From: Bacillota bacterium
Lineage (GTDB): Bacteria; Bacillota; UBA4882; UBA8346
NCBI GenBank assembly: GCA_029553165.1
Contig: JAKPCT010000193.1
Location: 1-64,000, forward strand
DNA: 64,000 nt
Reading direction: 5' to 3'
How positions within the stretch are numbered: position 1 is the stretch's first letter; each line of letters begins with the position of its first letter. This document shows, one piece after another, positions 12,014 through 19,956 of this stretch. A model generated the notes under the pieces. That model was not told where the DNA came from, made no database searches, and saw only the letters and a program-made list of their open reading frames with translations. The position numbers and the translations under genes were made by a program.

Positions 12014-13333
12014 ATGAAAATTTTAAAAACTAAAGAAGATTCGCAAGATTTGATATTAGCTACTTTAAATCGCCGGCCACAAATTCAGGCGGGAAAACAG
12101 CTGGATTTGACGAGTAAAGTAGCTGCAATACTGTCTGAAGTGCAAAAAAACGGTGATCGGGCATTGATTGACTATACGGCTAAATTTGATGGTGTCACAA
12201 TTGATACCATAAGTATCAAAGTGACTAAAGCAGAGTTTGATCATGCTTTGACTAAGGTTGAACCGGAGTTTGTCACGGCAATCCGTCAAGCAAAGAATAA
12301 CATTATTGAATATCATCAGCAACAATTACCGAAAGATTGGATTACTGTTAAAGAAGAGGGGATTATTCTCGGACAACGCTATCAGCCTGTCGATGCCGCC
12401 GGTTTATATGTGCCGGGCGGAGTTGCCGGTTCAACGCCATTGGTTTCATCAGTATTAATGAATGCATTACCGGCAGTTGTTGCCGGAGTGAAACGAATTG
12501 TGATTTGTACTCCTCCCAATCAAAGTGGTGGTGTTAATCCGTATTTATTAGTGACTGCCTTGGAGTGCAATATTGAGGAAGTATATAAGGTTGGAGGAGC
12601 ACAGGCGATTGCGGCCTTAGCTTATGGCACCGAAACAATTGCTCCGGTTGATGTCATCGTTGGACCGGGAAATCAGTATGTTACTGAAGCGAAACGGCAG
12701 GTCTTCGGTTATGTTGGTCTGGATATGTTGGCCGGACCAAGTGAGATCCTGATTATCGCGGACGAAAATAATAACCCTCAATATCTGGCAGCAGATCTGT
12801 TGTCACAGGCCGAACATGGTCCTGCCAATGAAAATGGGGTCTTTTTGTTAACTCCGTCGCCACAATTGGCAGAAGCGGTACTGAAAGAGGTGGCGAAGCA
12901 ACTTAATTCTCTGACACGTTCGGAGACTGCCAAAGCTTCTTTAGATACTAAAGGGGCAATTATCATTACTGCAGATTTAGACGAAGCATTTGAACTGGCC
13001 AACTATACAGCTCCGGAACATTTGGAATTATTGGTCACTGATCCGTGGAATCAATTACAGAAGATTAAACATGCCGGCGCAATCTTTATTGGTCCTTATT
13101 CAACCGAACCGATTGGAGACTATGTAGCCGGGACCAATCATGTTTTACCTACCAACGGGACAGCACGGTTTTCTTCGGGGTTGAATGTTGATCATTTTAT
13201 TAAGAAATCGAGTTTGATCTCTTATAGTCAAGCCGGAGTTGCCAAGTATGGCCCGGCTGCAATTACAATTGCTAAAGTAGAGGGACTGGATGCTCATGCC
13301 AAAGCGGTTGCAGTTAGGTTAAATCATGAATAA
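12014..13333 (+). CDS. hisD: Histidinol dehydrogenase
   Basis: Catalyses the last two steps of histidine synthesis, the NAD-dependent oxidation of L-histidinol to L-histidine. The 439-residue product shows the signature VGPGNQYVTEAKRQVFG, the VPGGVAGSTPLVSSV segment, the zinc/catalytic region LSQAEHGP (Gln and His ligands), and the late NHVLPTNGTARFSSGL motif. GGAG at 12004-12007 favours the ATG at 12014 over the in-frame TTG at 12002. First gene of a compact hisD-hisB-hisH-hisF cluster. Confidence 0.96.
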   Translation: MKILKTKEDSQDLILATLNRRPQIQAGKQLDLTSKVAAILSEVQKNGDRALIDYTAKFDGVTIDTISIKVTKAEFDHALTKVEPEFVTAIRQAKNNIIEYHQQQLPKDWITVKEEGIILGQRYQPVDAAGLYVPGGVAGSTPLVSSVLMNALPAVVAGVKRIVICTPPNQSGGVNPYLLVTALECNIEEVYKVGGAQAIAALAYGTETIAPVDVIVGPGNQYVTEAKRQVFGYVGLDMLAGPSEILIIADENNNPQYLAADLLSQAEHGPANENGVFLLTPSPQLAEAVLKEVAKQLNSLTRSETAKASLDTKGAIIITADLDEAFELANYTAPEHLELLVTDPWNQLQKIKHAGAIFIGPYSTEPIGDYVAGTNHVLPTNGTARFSSGLNVDHFIKKSSLISYSQAGVAKYGPAAITIAKVEGLDAHAKAVAVRLNHE

Positions 13334-13354
13334 TCGAGCAAAGCGGGTGATCTG

Positions 13355-13939
13355 ATGAGGACAGCGAAAATCGAACGTAACACCAATGAAACAAAGATTA
13401 AATTGGAACTGGAGCTTGATGGTGACGGGAGTTTTGAGTTACATACCGGTATTGGTTTTTTTGACCATATGTTATCCCATATTGCCAAGCATGGTTTATT
13501 CAATTTGAAAGTTGATGTCCAGGGTGATCTCGAAGTGGATGCTCATCATACAGTTGAAGACGTTGGTATTGTACTGGGGCAGGCTTTACAACAGGCATTA
13601 GGAAATAAGGCTGGAATCAACCGTTATGGCGATGCCCTGATTCCGATGGATGACGCGTTAGCCCAAGTGGCGCTCGACCTCTGTGGACGACCCTACCTAA
13701 AGTATTATGATACTCTTGGTAAGGGTAAGCTGGGTGATTTTGATTTGGAGTTAGTTCCGGAATTTTTCCAGGCAGTTGCCGCTCATTCAGGGATGAACAT
13801 TCATATCCGGCTTTTGGATGGAACCAATCTGCATCACTGTGTTGAAGCGATCTTTAAAGCATTTGGACGTGCTTTAGCGATGGCAATTAGAATAGATGAA
13901 AGGGTGAAAGGAATACCTTCAACCAAGGGTGTTCTCTAA
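13355..13939 (+). CDS. hisB: Imidazoleglycerol-phosphate dehydratase
   Basis: Dehydrates imidazole glycerol phosphate to imidazole acetol phosphate. The 194-residue product is the single-domain form without the phosphatase domain found in enteric bacteria. Metal-binding motifs are clear: GFFDHMLSHIAKHG, DAHHTVEDVGIVLG and AHSGMNIHI followed by LHHCVEAIFKAFGRAL. Lies 21 bases after hisD; hisH begins one base after its stop, so the two are probably coupled. Confidence 0.97.
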   Translation: MRTAKIERNTNETKIKLELELDGDGSFELHTGIGFFDHMLSHIAKHGLFNLKVDVQGDLEVDAHHTVEDVGIVLGQALQQALGNKAGINRYGDALIPMDDALAQVALDLCGRPYLKYYDTLGKGKLGDFDLELVPEFFQAVAAHSGMNIHIRLLDGTNLHHCVEAIFKAFGRALAMAIRIDERVKGIPSTKGVL

Positions 13940-13940
13940 G

Positions 13941-14561
13941 ATGATTGCAATAATTGATTATGGTGTTGGTAATTTGCGCAGTGTTGCCAAAGCGTTTGAA
14001 TATATCGGACATCAGGCAGTAGTAACTTCAGACCCTAACGAGGTTTTGGAGGCCGATAAGGTTGTGTTGCCGGGGGTTGGCGCTTTTGGAAAGTCAATTG
14101 AGTCTTTGACAAAAGCGGGAATGGTTCCGGTTGTTAAAGAGGTAGTTACTTCCGGACGACCTTTATTGGGGATCTGTCTTGGATTACAGATGTTGTTTAC
14201 TGAAAGTACGGAACTTTTCGGTGATGCTACAGCAGCAATCAAAGGACTTGATATTTTGCCGGGAAGAGTATTACGCTTTCCGGAAAGCCATTTGAAGGTC
14301 CCACAAATCGGCTGGAACAGTATTACCAAAAAGAATGATTCCCCGTTATTGCATGGTGTGGCGCAGGGTAGTTTTGTTTATTTTGTCCATTCTTATTATG
14401 TTGTGCCTGAAAATCAGGAAGTCATTGCATGTACGACTAATTATGGTCTGGATTATTGTTCCGGAATCAGTTATGGTAATCTTTTTGCCTTCCAATTTCA
14501 CCCGGAGAAGAGTAGTCAGGTTGGCTTAAAAATTCTTGATAATTTTGCTAAGTTAAAGTAG
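13941..14561 (+). CDS. hisH: Imidazole glycerol phosphate synthase, glutaminase subunit
   Basis: Class I glutaminase that feeds ammonia to HisF. The 206-residue product begins IAIIDYGVGNLRSV, has the nucleophile motif GICLGLQ and the His-Glu pair in FQFHPEKSS, completing the Cys-His-Glu triad. The ATG at 13941 follows the hisB stop by one base; an in-frame GTG at 13929 inside hisB is less likely. In many Bacillota hisA would lie between hisH and hisF, but here hisF follows directly. Confidence 0.96.
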   Translation: MIAIIDYGVGNLRSVAKAFEYIGHQAVVTSDPNEVLEADKVVLPGVGAFGKSIESLTKAGMVPVVKEVVTSGRPLLGICLGLQMLFTESTELFGDATAAIKGLDILPGRVLRFPESHLKVPQIGWNSITKKNDSPLLHGVAQGSFVYFVHSYYVVPENQEVIACTTNYGLDYCSGISYGNLFAFQFHPEKSSQVGLKILDNFAKLK

Positions 14562-14594
14562 TTTATCAGTAATAACAGATTGAGGTGTGATCTG

Positions 14595-15365
14595 ATGCTG
14601 GCTAAAAGAATCATTCCCTGTCTGGATGTCAAAGACGGGCGGGTAGTGAAGGGGACCGAATTTTTACAGCTTCGTGATGCCGGAGATCCGGTTGAATTGG
14701 GGGCTTTTTATGACCGTGAAGGTGCTGATGAATTAGTATTCTTGGATATTACCGCTTCCCACGAACGGCGGAAGACTGTTGTCGATATGGCGGCCCGGGT
14801 TGCTGAGCAGGTGTTTATTCCTTTTGCAGTTGGTGGAGGTATCGCCAGTACAGAAGATATGCGGGCTATTTTATTGGCAGGCGCTGATAAAATAGCAATT
14901 AATACTGCGGCAATCCAGAATAAACGGTTGATCAGCGAAGGGGCTGAACTCTTTGGAACGCAATGTATTGTAGTTGCAATAGATGCGAAACGTCGCTCCA
15001 AGGAAGATCCCAGTCAAGGTTGGGAAGTGTTCATTCATGGTGGAAGGACCGCTACCGGAATCGATGTTTATGATTGGGTCAAAGAGGTTGAGCAATTGGG
15101 AGCGGGAGAGATCCTTCTGACCAGCATGGACCGTGACGGGACAAAGGATGGGTATGATAACTTGCTGAATAAAATGGTGGCTGAAGCTGTAAAGATACCG
15201 GTGATAGCTTCGGGAGGAGCCGGTAATTTGGAACATTTAGCTGATGGGATCATTGAAGGTAAAGTTGACGCGGTGTTAGCAGCTTCAATCTTCCACTATA
15301 AAGAGTATACCATTCAGGAAGCCAAAGCTTACTTAAAATCCCGGGGAATTGATGTGCGTTTGTAA
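14595..15365 (+). CDS. hisF: Imidazole glycerol phosphate synthase, cyclase subunit
   Basis: TIM-barrel cyclase that joins HisH-derived ammonia with PRFAR to make imidazole glycerol phosphate and AICAR. The 256-residue product has the N-terminal [16 protein letters not shown] motif with the catalytic Asp, the phosphate-binding VGGGI and SGGAGN loops, and a second catalytic Asp region (VVAIDAKR). TGAGGTG at 14581-14587 selects the ATG at 14595. Last gene of the cluster; a bidirectional terminator follows. Confidence 0.97.
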   Translation: MLAKRIIPCLDVKDGRVVKGTEFLQLRDAGDPVELGAFYDREGADELVFLDITASHERRKTVVDMAARVAEQVFIPFAVGGGIASTEDMRAILLAGADKIAINTAAIQNKRLISEGAELFGTQCIVVAIDAKRRSKEDPSQGWEVFIHGGRTATGIDVYDWVKEVEQLGAGEILLTSMDRDGTKDGYDNLLNKMVAEAVKIPVIASGGAGNLEHLADGIIEGKVDAVLAASIFHYKEYTIQEAKAYLKSRGIDVRL

Positions 15366-15384
15366 TCAAAAATAAATATTAAAA

Positions 15385-15410
15385 TAAAAAAGGCCATTTG
15401 GCCTTTTTTT
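15385..15410. terminator. Bidirectional terminator between hisF and rpsT
   Basis: AGGCC-ATTT-GGCCT stem flanked by an A-tract on the left and a T-tract on the right, so it can stop transcription of hisF (plus) and rpsT (minus). It touches the rpsT stop codon. Confidence 0.85.
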
Positions 15411-15684
15411 ATGCATTTTGTGCTTTAAGTTGGTTAAACTTTTTAGTTAACCGTGATTTACGCCGAGCAGCTTGGTTTTTATGAATCAAACCTTTTGATA
15501 CTGCCTCGTCCAATTTTTTAATGGCACTTAATAAATTGGCTTGAGAAGCTGCAATATCCCCGCTAGTAATGGAGGTTTGTACTTTTTTCAATGCGGTTTT
15601 TAAAGCAGTACGTCTGGATATGTTAACTGCACGATTAGCAGCAGAAATCTTCACTCTTTTTTCAGCGGATTTAATATTTGGCAA
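15409..15684 (-). CDS. rpsT: Small ribosomal subunit protein bS20
   Basis: Basic 91-residue helical protein of the 30S subunit that binds 16S rRNA. It begins PNIKSAEKRV after the initiator, the classic bS20 start, and is rich in Lys, Arg and Ala throughout. A strong AAGGAGGTG site (15691-15699) lies 8 bases before the TTG at 15684; an in-frame GTG at 15693 would overlap the ribosome site. TTG initiation is known for rpsT in other bacteria. Convergent with hisF. Confidence 0.96.
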   Translation of the reverse strand: MPNIKSAEKRVKISAANRAVNISRRTALKTALKKVQTSITSGDIAASQANLLSAIKKLDEAVSKGLIHKNQAARRKSRLTKKFNQLKAQNA

Positions 15685-15749
15685 GTCTTTCACCTCCTTA
15701 AACTGCAGGCACCATTACCTCTATATTCTAATAAAAATCAACAGAATAT

Positions 15750-15778
15750 ATTTTACCATGAATGGCGGATGTTTGCAA
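15750..15778 (-). promoter_or_regulatory. Candidate rpsT promoter
   Basis: On the minus strand TTGCAA (15778-15773) and TAAAAT (15755-15750) are separated by 17 bases, upstream of the rpsT ribosome site. Confidence 0.55.
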
Positions 15779-15802
15779 TATCTTCAAAGTAATTAAATAA
15801 TT

Positions 15803-15839
15803 AAAAAAAATTGGCTCATTAATTTGAGCCAATTTTTTT
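15803..15839 (-). terminator. Terminator downstream of the CsgG-like gene
   Basis: TTGGCTCA (15811-15818) pairs with TGAGCCAA (15825-15832) across a 6-base loop, flanked by A- and T-tracts. It lies about 70 bases past the stop of the minus-strand gene at 15910 and is the likely end of that transcript. Confidence 0.8.
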
Positions 15840-15909
15840 ATCGATTAGCTTATGATTGTGTTGTACCAAGTAATCATGAGTTACTAGTTGTATAACTAAC
15901 TAACTAACA

Positions 15910-17223
15910 TTAATATCGGTCAGCCAGTTGCTGTGCGGTTGAAACGGCTGCATCTCTCAAAGCCTGACCAAGGATTGTTTTCCGGAATTCGTTACTACCA
16001 AAAGCAATTCCACTATAGTTAGAAACTACTTTAACATTAGTTTGTTTTTTATCACCACGGCCTGTAACAGCAGCAACAATTTCAGCAGTACTGGTATCAA
16101 TCATCCGGGCGTCAATTGCAACTCGTGCATAAGTTGTTTTGAGTGATAGACCGGCTTTCTTGTTTCGTTTATTTGAAACCGCAGTTATTCCTTCTGAATC
16201 AGTCGTAAACTCGGTAACTTTACCAATAATTAAATATTGAACGCCGAGAATTCTACCGATACGGGCTGCTGATCGGGGATCAACCCTTCCGCTGGCACCA
16301 AAATTTTGTTCTCTTAATACTTTATCAAGTTGTTCACGTTCGATCACTCTGAATTTGTTGGTATTTACTAATTCAGTAATTACTTGATCAGATACTCCTT
16401 GACCAACATCCCAATGATTCCCCCACCAACGTTGGAGTGAACCGTCATCAAACGGTAATACTGCGACTGTAGGACGAGGGTCATGTTTCTTTGGCGCTGG
16501 TTTTGGAGCTGGTGGTTCTGGTTTAGGTGCTGGCGCCGGTGCTGGTTTCGGAGCTGGAGCTGGTGCCGGTGTATAGGCGTAAGCACGTTCGGCCAATTGT
16601 TCTGCAACAGAGTTCACCGCATCCCTTAATGCCTGACCAAGGCTGGTTTTCTTAAATTCGTTACTGCCAAAAGCAACTCCCACTGATTTATTGACAATAG
16701 CAAGGCTGGTTTGCTTTTTTTCGCCTCTTCCAGTTACGGCAGCGATAATTTCTGCGCTGGTGGCATCAACGAGGCGGGCGTCAATTGCTACTCTGGCAAT
16801 GTTAGCTTTAACTCCAAGGCCGACACCTTTTGATGAATCTACTCCTGCAAATCCTTTGGAATCGGTTGTAAATTCGGTTATTTTTCCCATTACTAAATAA
16901 TCAACACCAAGAATTTTACCAACTCGTGCCGCTGATCGGGGATCGACCCTTCCGCTGGCGCCAAAATTTTGTTCGCGAAGAATATGGTTAATTCGTTCAC
17001 GTTCAATTAGTCTGAAACGACCGGTATTTAAGAGGGCAGTTACCAATTCATCAGCAACTCCGGTACCGACATCCCAGTCATTACCCCACCAGCGTTGTAT
17101 TGAACCATCATCAAATGGTAAAACAGCAATTCGATAACGATTATCCTGACAAAAAGTTGGTAGAGCTAATGCCATTGCTAAAACAAGAATAAGTAAGAAG
17201 AATACACTAAATTTCTTAAACAA
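15910..17223 (-). CDS. Secreted protein with two tandem CsgG-like domains
   Basis: The 437-residue product has a signal peptide (about residues 1-25, hydrophobic core ending in FCQ) and two nearly identical CsgG-like domains, about residues 27-215 and 247-437. Both have AVLPFDDGS followed by QRWWGN, LREQNFGASGRVDPRSAAR, a VTGRGDKKQ/VTGRGEKKQ loop and a C-terminal QALRDAV. A Pro-Ala-Lys linker joins them. No lipobox cysteine is visible, unlike CsgG itself. CsgG proteins form secretion pores in outer membranes; whether this one does is unknown. Start is TTG at 17223, 8 bases after GGGAGGT; its own promoter lies at 17266-17295. Confidence 0.85.
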   Translation of the reverse strand: MFKKFSVFFLLILVLAMALALPTFCQDNRYRIAVLPFDDGSIQRWWGNDWDVGTGVADELVTALLNTGRFRLIERERINHILREQNFGASGRVDPRSAARVGKILGVDYLVMGKITEFTTDSKGFAGVDSSKGVGLGVKANIARVAIDARLVDATSAEIIAAVTGRGEKKQTSLAIVNKSVGVAFGSNEFKKTSLGQALRDAVNSVAEQLAERAYAYTPAPAPAPKPAPAPAPKPEPPAPKPAPKKHDPRPTVAVLPFDDGSLQRWWGNHWDVGQGVSDQVITELVNTNKFRVIEREQLDKVLREQNFGASGRVDPRSAARIGRILGVQYLIIGKVTEFTTDSEGITAVSNKRNKKAGLSLKTTYARVAIDARMIDTSTAEIVAAVTGRGDKKQTNVKVVSNYSGIAFGSNEFRKTILGQALRDAAVSTAQQLADRY

Positions 17224-17265
17224 GTATTATTACCTCCCTGAATTTAAATTTGGTTATCCAATCAA

Positions 17266-17295
17266 ATTATACCATATACAGGCGATGTTTAACAA
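17266..17295 (-). promoter_or_regulatory. Candidate promoter of the CsgG-like gene
   Basis: On the minus strand TTGTTA (17295-17290) and a consensus TATAAT (17271-17266) are 18 bases apart, about 45 bases before the start codon. Confidence 0.6.
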
Positions 17296-17455
17296 TTTAG
17301 AAGTCGATTGGATAATTAAAGCAAAATAATACATAGATTTGAAAAGGATGGGAAAAATAACTGGTGTTAATTATAAGTCTTTGACGGATTTAATGATAAA
17401 TTTGTTCCATAGGTGATTAATAATTTTACTAATATTTCGAATTATTTTTCTGACA

Positions 17456-17764
17456 TTGATTTTAATCTTTATCGCCTTACTCTTTCCTGGTTTTAATCCG
17501 GGGTCAAGGTTTCAGATTTTGTTTATCGGAGTATCAGGCGCATTAATTATCAATGGAATCAGGTGTTTAATCAGTGACCGTTTGAATTACCGGGAACGAA
17601 GTCTTCTTAGTGCGCTGGGAAGTATCGGTGCATTAGCGATTGCCCGTTGGTTATTTGGTGGAGTAAAGTTTTCACTGGGGGGGATAATACTACTATATCT
17701 TAGCACCAGCTTGCTGGAGATAATATTACCTGAAAAACTGGGAGAAATTATTGTTAAGCACTAA
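17456..17764 (+). CDS. Small four-helix membrane protein, unrecognised
   Basis: I do not recognise this gene. It encodes about 102 residues, mostly hydrophobic, with four likely membrane segments separated by short basic or Pro/Gly turns. The start is uncertain: TTG at 17456 has no clear ribosome site, and the frame is open back to a stop at 17414, where an AGGTGA (17411-17416) could serve an ATT codon at 17423. It ends 50 bases before gpr, so a link with sporulation is possible but is inference from position only. Confidence 0.5.
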   Translation: MILIFIALLFPGFNPGSRFQILFIGVSGALIINGIRCLISDRLNYRERSLLSALGSIGALAIARWLFGGVKFSLGGIILLYLSTSLLEIILPEKLGEIIVKH

Positions 17765-17813
17765 ATCTGTTTACCGGGTGGAGATTGATAGAAATCAAGA
17801 ATGGGGGTAAATA

Positions 17814-18788
17814 ATGGAAGAGTATCTTGAATTATTGGGAGAGATTCATACTGATTTAGCATTAGAGTCACGTGAGTTGGCTATGCAGCGTGGCGCCGGA
17901 AAGGAACCGGATGGAGTCAAGACCGAGACTCAACAAATGGGCGATACGGTAATAACCAGGGTAATTATTGAGACGGAAGAGGCTGGACGAAGTGTAGGTA
18001 AGGTTCCAGGGAATTATGTGACATTGGAAGCGCCGGGGTTACGAAGCCGTGATCGGGATAAGCAAGAAGAGATTGCCTTATTGGTCGCGAAGGAGATTGA
18101 AAACTTTATTGCCCGGTTAAAGATTCCCGATGAGTCACCCTGTTTAGTGATCGGTTTGGGAAATTGGGAAGCCACACCCGATGCGTTGGGTCCAAAAGTA
18201 GTTCAACATATCCTGGTAACACGTCACTTAAACCATTTGACACCACCGGAGAAGAAAGATGGACTGCGCCCGGTTAGTGCAATTGCCCCAGGAGTCTTAG
18301 GTACGACCGGAATTGAGACGGGTGAGATTGTAATGGGTGTGGTTCAACGAACCCGACCAGGTTTTATTGTTGTTATTGATGCGTTAGCATCACGCAGCAC
18401 AACGAGAGTGGGAAGTGCGATCCAAATTGCTGATGCTGGAATTCATCCGGGTTCGGGTTTGGGAAATAAGCGAATTGGAATTACACCCCAAACAATGGGT
18501 ATTCCAGTAATAGCGATTGGGGTACCAACGGTTGTTGAAGCTGGTACGATCATTCACGATGCAGTTGTTGAGATTGTTAAACGCGATCCTTCATTGGTCC
18601 ATCCTAAAGCCGTAAATGAACGGGCAATAATTGAACGGGTTTTGTCCCCGTATATGAGTAGTTTAATCGTAACTCCAAAAGAGATCGATGTGATGATCGA
18701 AGATTTATCAAAAGTAGTTTCCGGAGCGCTTAATATTGCATTGCATCCGGCGATCAGTCCGGACGAAGTATTTCGTTATTTAAATTAA
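17814..18788 (+). CDS. gpr: Germination protease GPR
   Basis: Spore aspartate-type endoprotease that degrades small acid-soluble spore proteins when spores germinate. The 324-residue product has the family N-terminus with an IHTDLALESRE segment, where the zymogen is processed in known members, then YVTLEAPGLR, CLVIGLGNWEATPDALGP, the SAIAPGVLGTTGIET block, IDALASRS, and GIPVIAIGVPTVVEAGTI. A GGGGGT site precedes the ATG. Its presence shows an endospore-forming lineage. A probable substrate is encoded at 56780-56947. The usual neighbour spoIIP is not next to it; two unrecognised membrane-anchored genes follow instead. Confidence 0.95.
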   Translation: MEEYLELLGEIHTDLALESRELAMQRGAGKEPDGVKTETQQMGDTVITRVIIETEEAGRSVGKVPGNYVTLEAPGLRSRDRDKQEEIALLVAKEIENFIARLKIPDESPCLVIGLGNWEATPDALGPKVVQHILVTRHLNHLTPPEKKDGLRPVSAIAPGVLGTTGIETGEIVMGVVQRTRPGFIVVIDALASRSTTRVGSAIQIADAGIHPGSGLGNKRIGITPQTMGIPVIAIGVPTVVEAGTIIHDAVVEIVKRDPSLVHPKAVNERAIIERVLSPYMSSLIVTPKEIDVMIEDLSKVVSGALNIALHPAISPDEVFRYLN

Positions 18789-18888
18789 ATATCTTTTGTT
18801 CTAAATTATCTTTTTTAACATACTAACTTAGGTGAAAGCACTTTATTATGGAAGTGAATTTGATTATCATCTAAGGAGGTGTAGTTTA

Positions 18889-19539
18889 ATGAAGATTTTT
18901 AGAGCAAGACTAAAGATCCACCTTTTTTATGGGGCGATCTTTTTTTTATTAGGATTTAGCGGAGTACTTTTAAACCGGGAACTGTCTTATCGTTTGATTG
19001 CGGAGCGTTTTAATCTGTTAACGGAAGATTTGAAAGTATATTCTGATTTGGATTGGGATTCAGAGCGGACTGTTCCGGTATTTAATAATGAAATTGATGC
19101 AACCAAAGCAAAGTTATATTTACTATATTATCCGGGAATAGATCCGGCATTCATTAAAGAAATCAGTGCAATTGCAGTAAATTCGGCAAATGAAATAATT
19201 TTAACAGGAATAGAACCAGGCCAAAATTTAGAAACTAAATTAGTAGAAATTATCAAAACCAATCAATCAGTGATCGGATTGAAGGTAAATGATGCGGATG
19301 ATCTTTTTGAGTATCAGTTGTACTTTACTGTCAGACTGGATGAAGCAGAGTTAATCCAAGCGTTTTTGCAATTCAGTAACCGGTTAAATGATTGGAAAGT
19401 AAGCAAACTGATCGTCAATCGTCAACACAGCTTCTATCAGGTTCGGTGGCTTTCCAGTCCGGATCAAACAGACTTTAAAGCAGTTGTTGAGTGTCTTGTT
19501 AACCTGCAAAACAATCATTCCAACCGAAAAAGAATTTAA
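18889..19539 (+). CDS. Membrane-anchored protein of unknown function
   Basis: I do not recognise this gene. The 216-residue product has a basic N-terminus and one membrane segment (about residues 9-28), then a mostly alpha/beta extracytoplasmic domain rich in acidic residues, with a repeated pattern of Ile/Leu-rich strands followed by DE-rich helices. An AAGGAGGTG site at 18873-18881 selects the ATG at 18889 over the open frame from 18832. It lies between gpr and murJ and is followed closely by another small anchored protein, suggesting an operon of unknown role. Confidence 0.7.
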   Translation: MKIFRARLKIHLFYGAIFFLLGFSGVLLNRELSYRLIAERFNLLTEDLKVYSDLDWDSERTVPVFNNEIDATKAKLYLLYYPGIDPAFIKEISAIAVNSANEIILTGIEPGQNLETKLVEIIKTNQSVIGLKVNDADDLFEYQLYFTVRLDEAELIQAFLQFSNRLNDWKVSKLIVNRQHSFYQVRWLSSPDQTDFKAVVECLVNLQNNHSNRKRI

Positions 19540-19561
19540 ACACATATTCAAGGAGGTTCGA

Positions 19562-19885
19562 TTGAAAACATTTGTAAAAATGACAATGGTAATTGTATTA
19601 ATAGCAATCTTTGCCTTGTTTAGCTTGGTGATTGCAACCCGCAATCTCCGTTCTCTGCTGGGCAGGGAGAAGTTTGCTAACCATAAAATAGCGACTAATC
19701 TAATGAAGGTTGAAAGTAAAGTATTTCAGATAATTGATCATCACAGTGAACAGATCAATGCTAAAGTAATACGAAACATTAATTTCACTGCAATTAAAGA
19801 GCATTGTCTGCTCCGATTTCAAGCAGTTAATCTCTGGATTAGAACCCGGTTTGATACACTTGTTACTTATATTAATATGTTATGA
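19562..19885 (+). CDS. Small membrane-anchored protein of unknown function
   Basis: I do not recognise this gene. The 107-residue product has one N-terminal membrane helix (about residues 8-26) followed by a basic, probably helical, soluble part. The AAGGAGG site at 19550-19556 precedes TTG at 19562; an upstream TTG at 19484 would overlap the previous gene by 56 bases and has no ribosome site. It starts 22 bases after the previous gene, with which it is probably cotranscribed. Confidence 0.65.
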   Translation: MKTFVKMTMVIVLIAIFALFSLVIATRNLRSLLGREKFANHKIATNLMKVESKVFQIIDHHSEQINAKVIRNINFTAIKEHCLLRFQAVNLWIRTRFDTLVTYINML

Positions 19886-19956
19886 AATTGGACTGGGCCT
19901 GCAGGATAAAACCGTTTTATGGTGAATAGTTAGAGTTTGTGAAAGGAGTAGGTTTT

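Noticed and set aside
12014-15365. T-box or attenuator in front of hisD
   Set aside because: The leader after the predicted promoter is only about 50 bases and has no T-box sequence.
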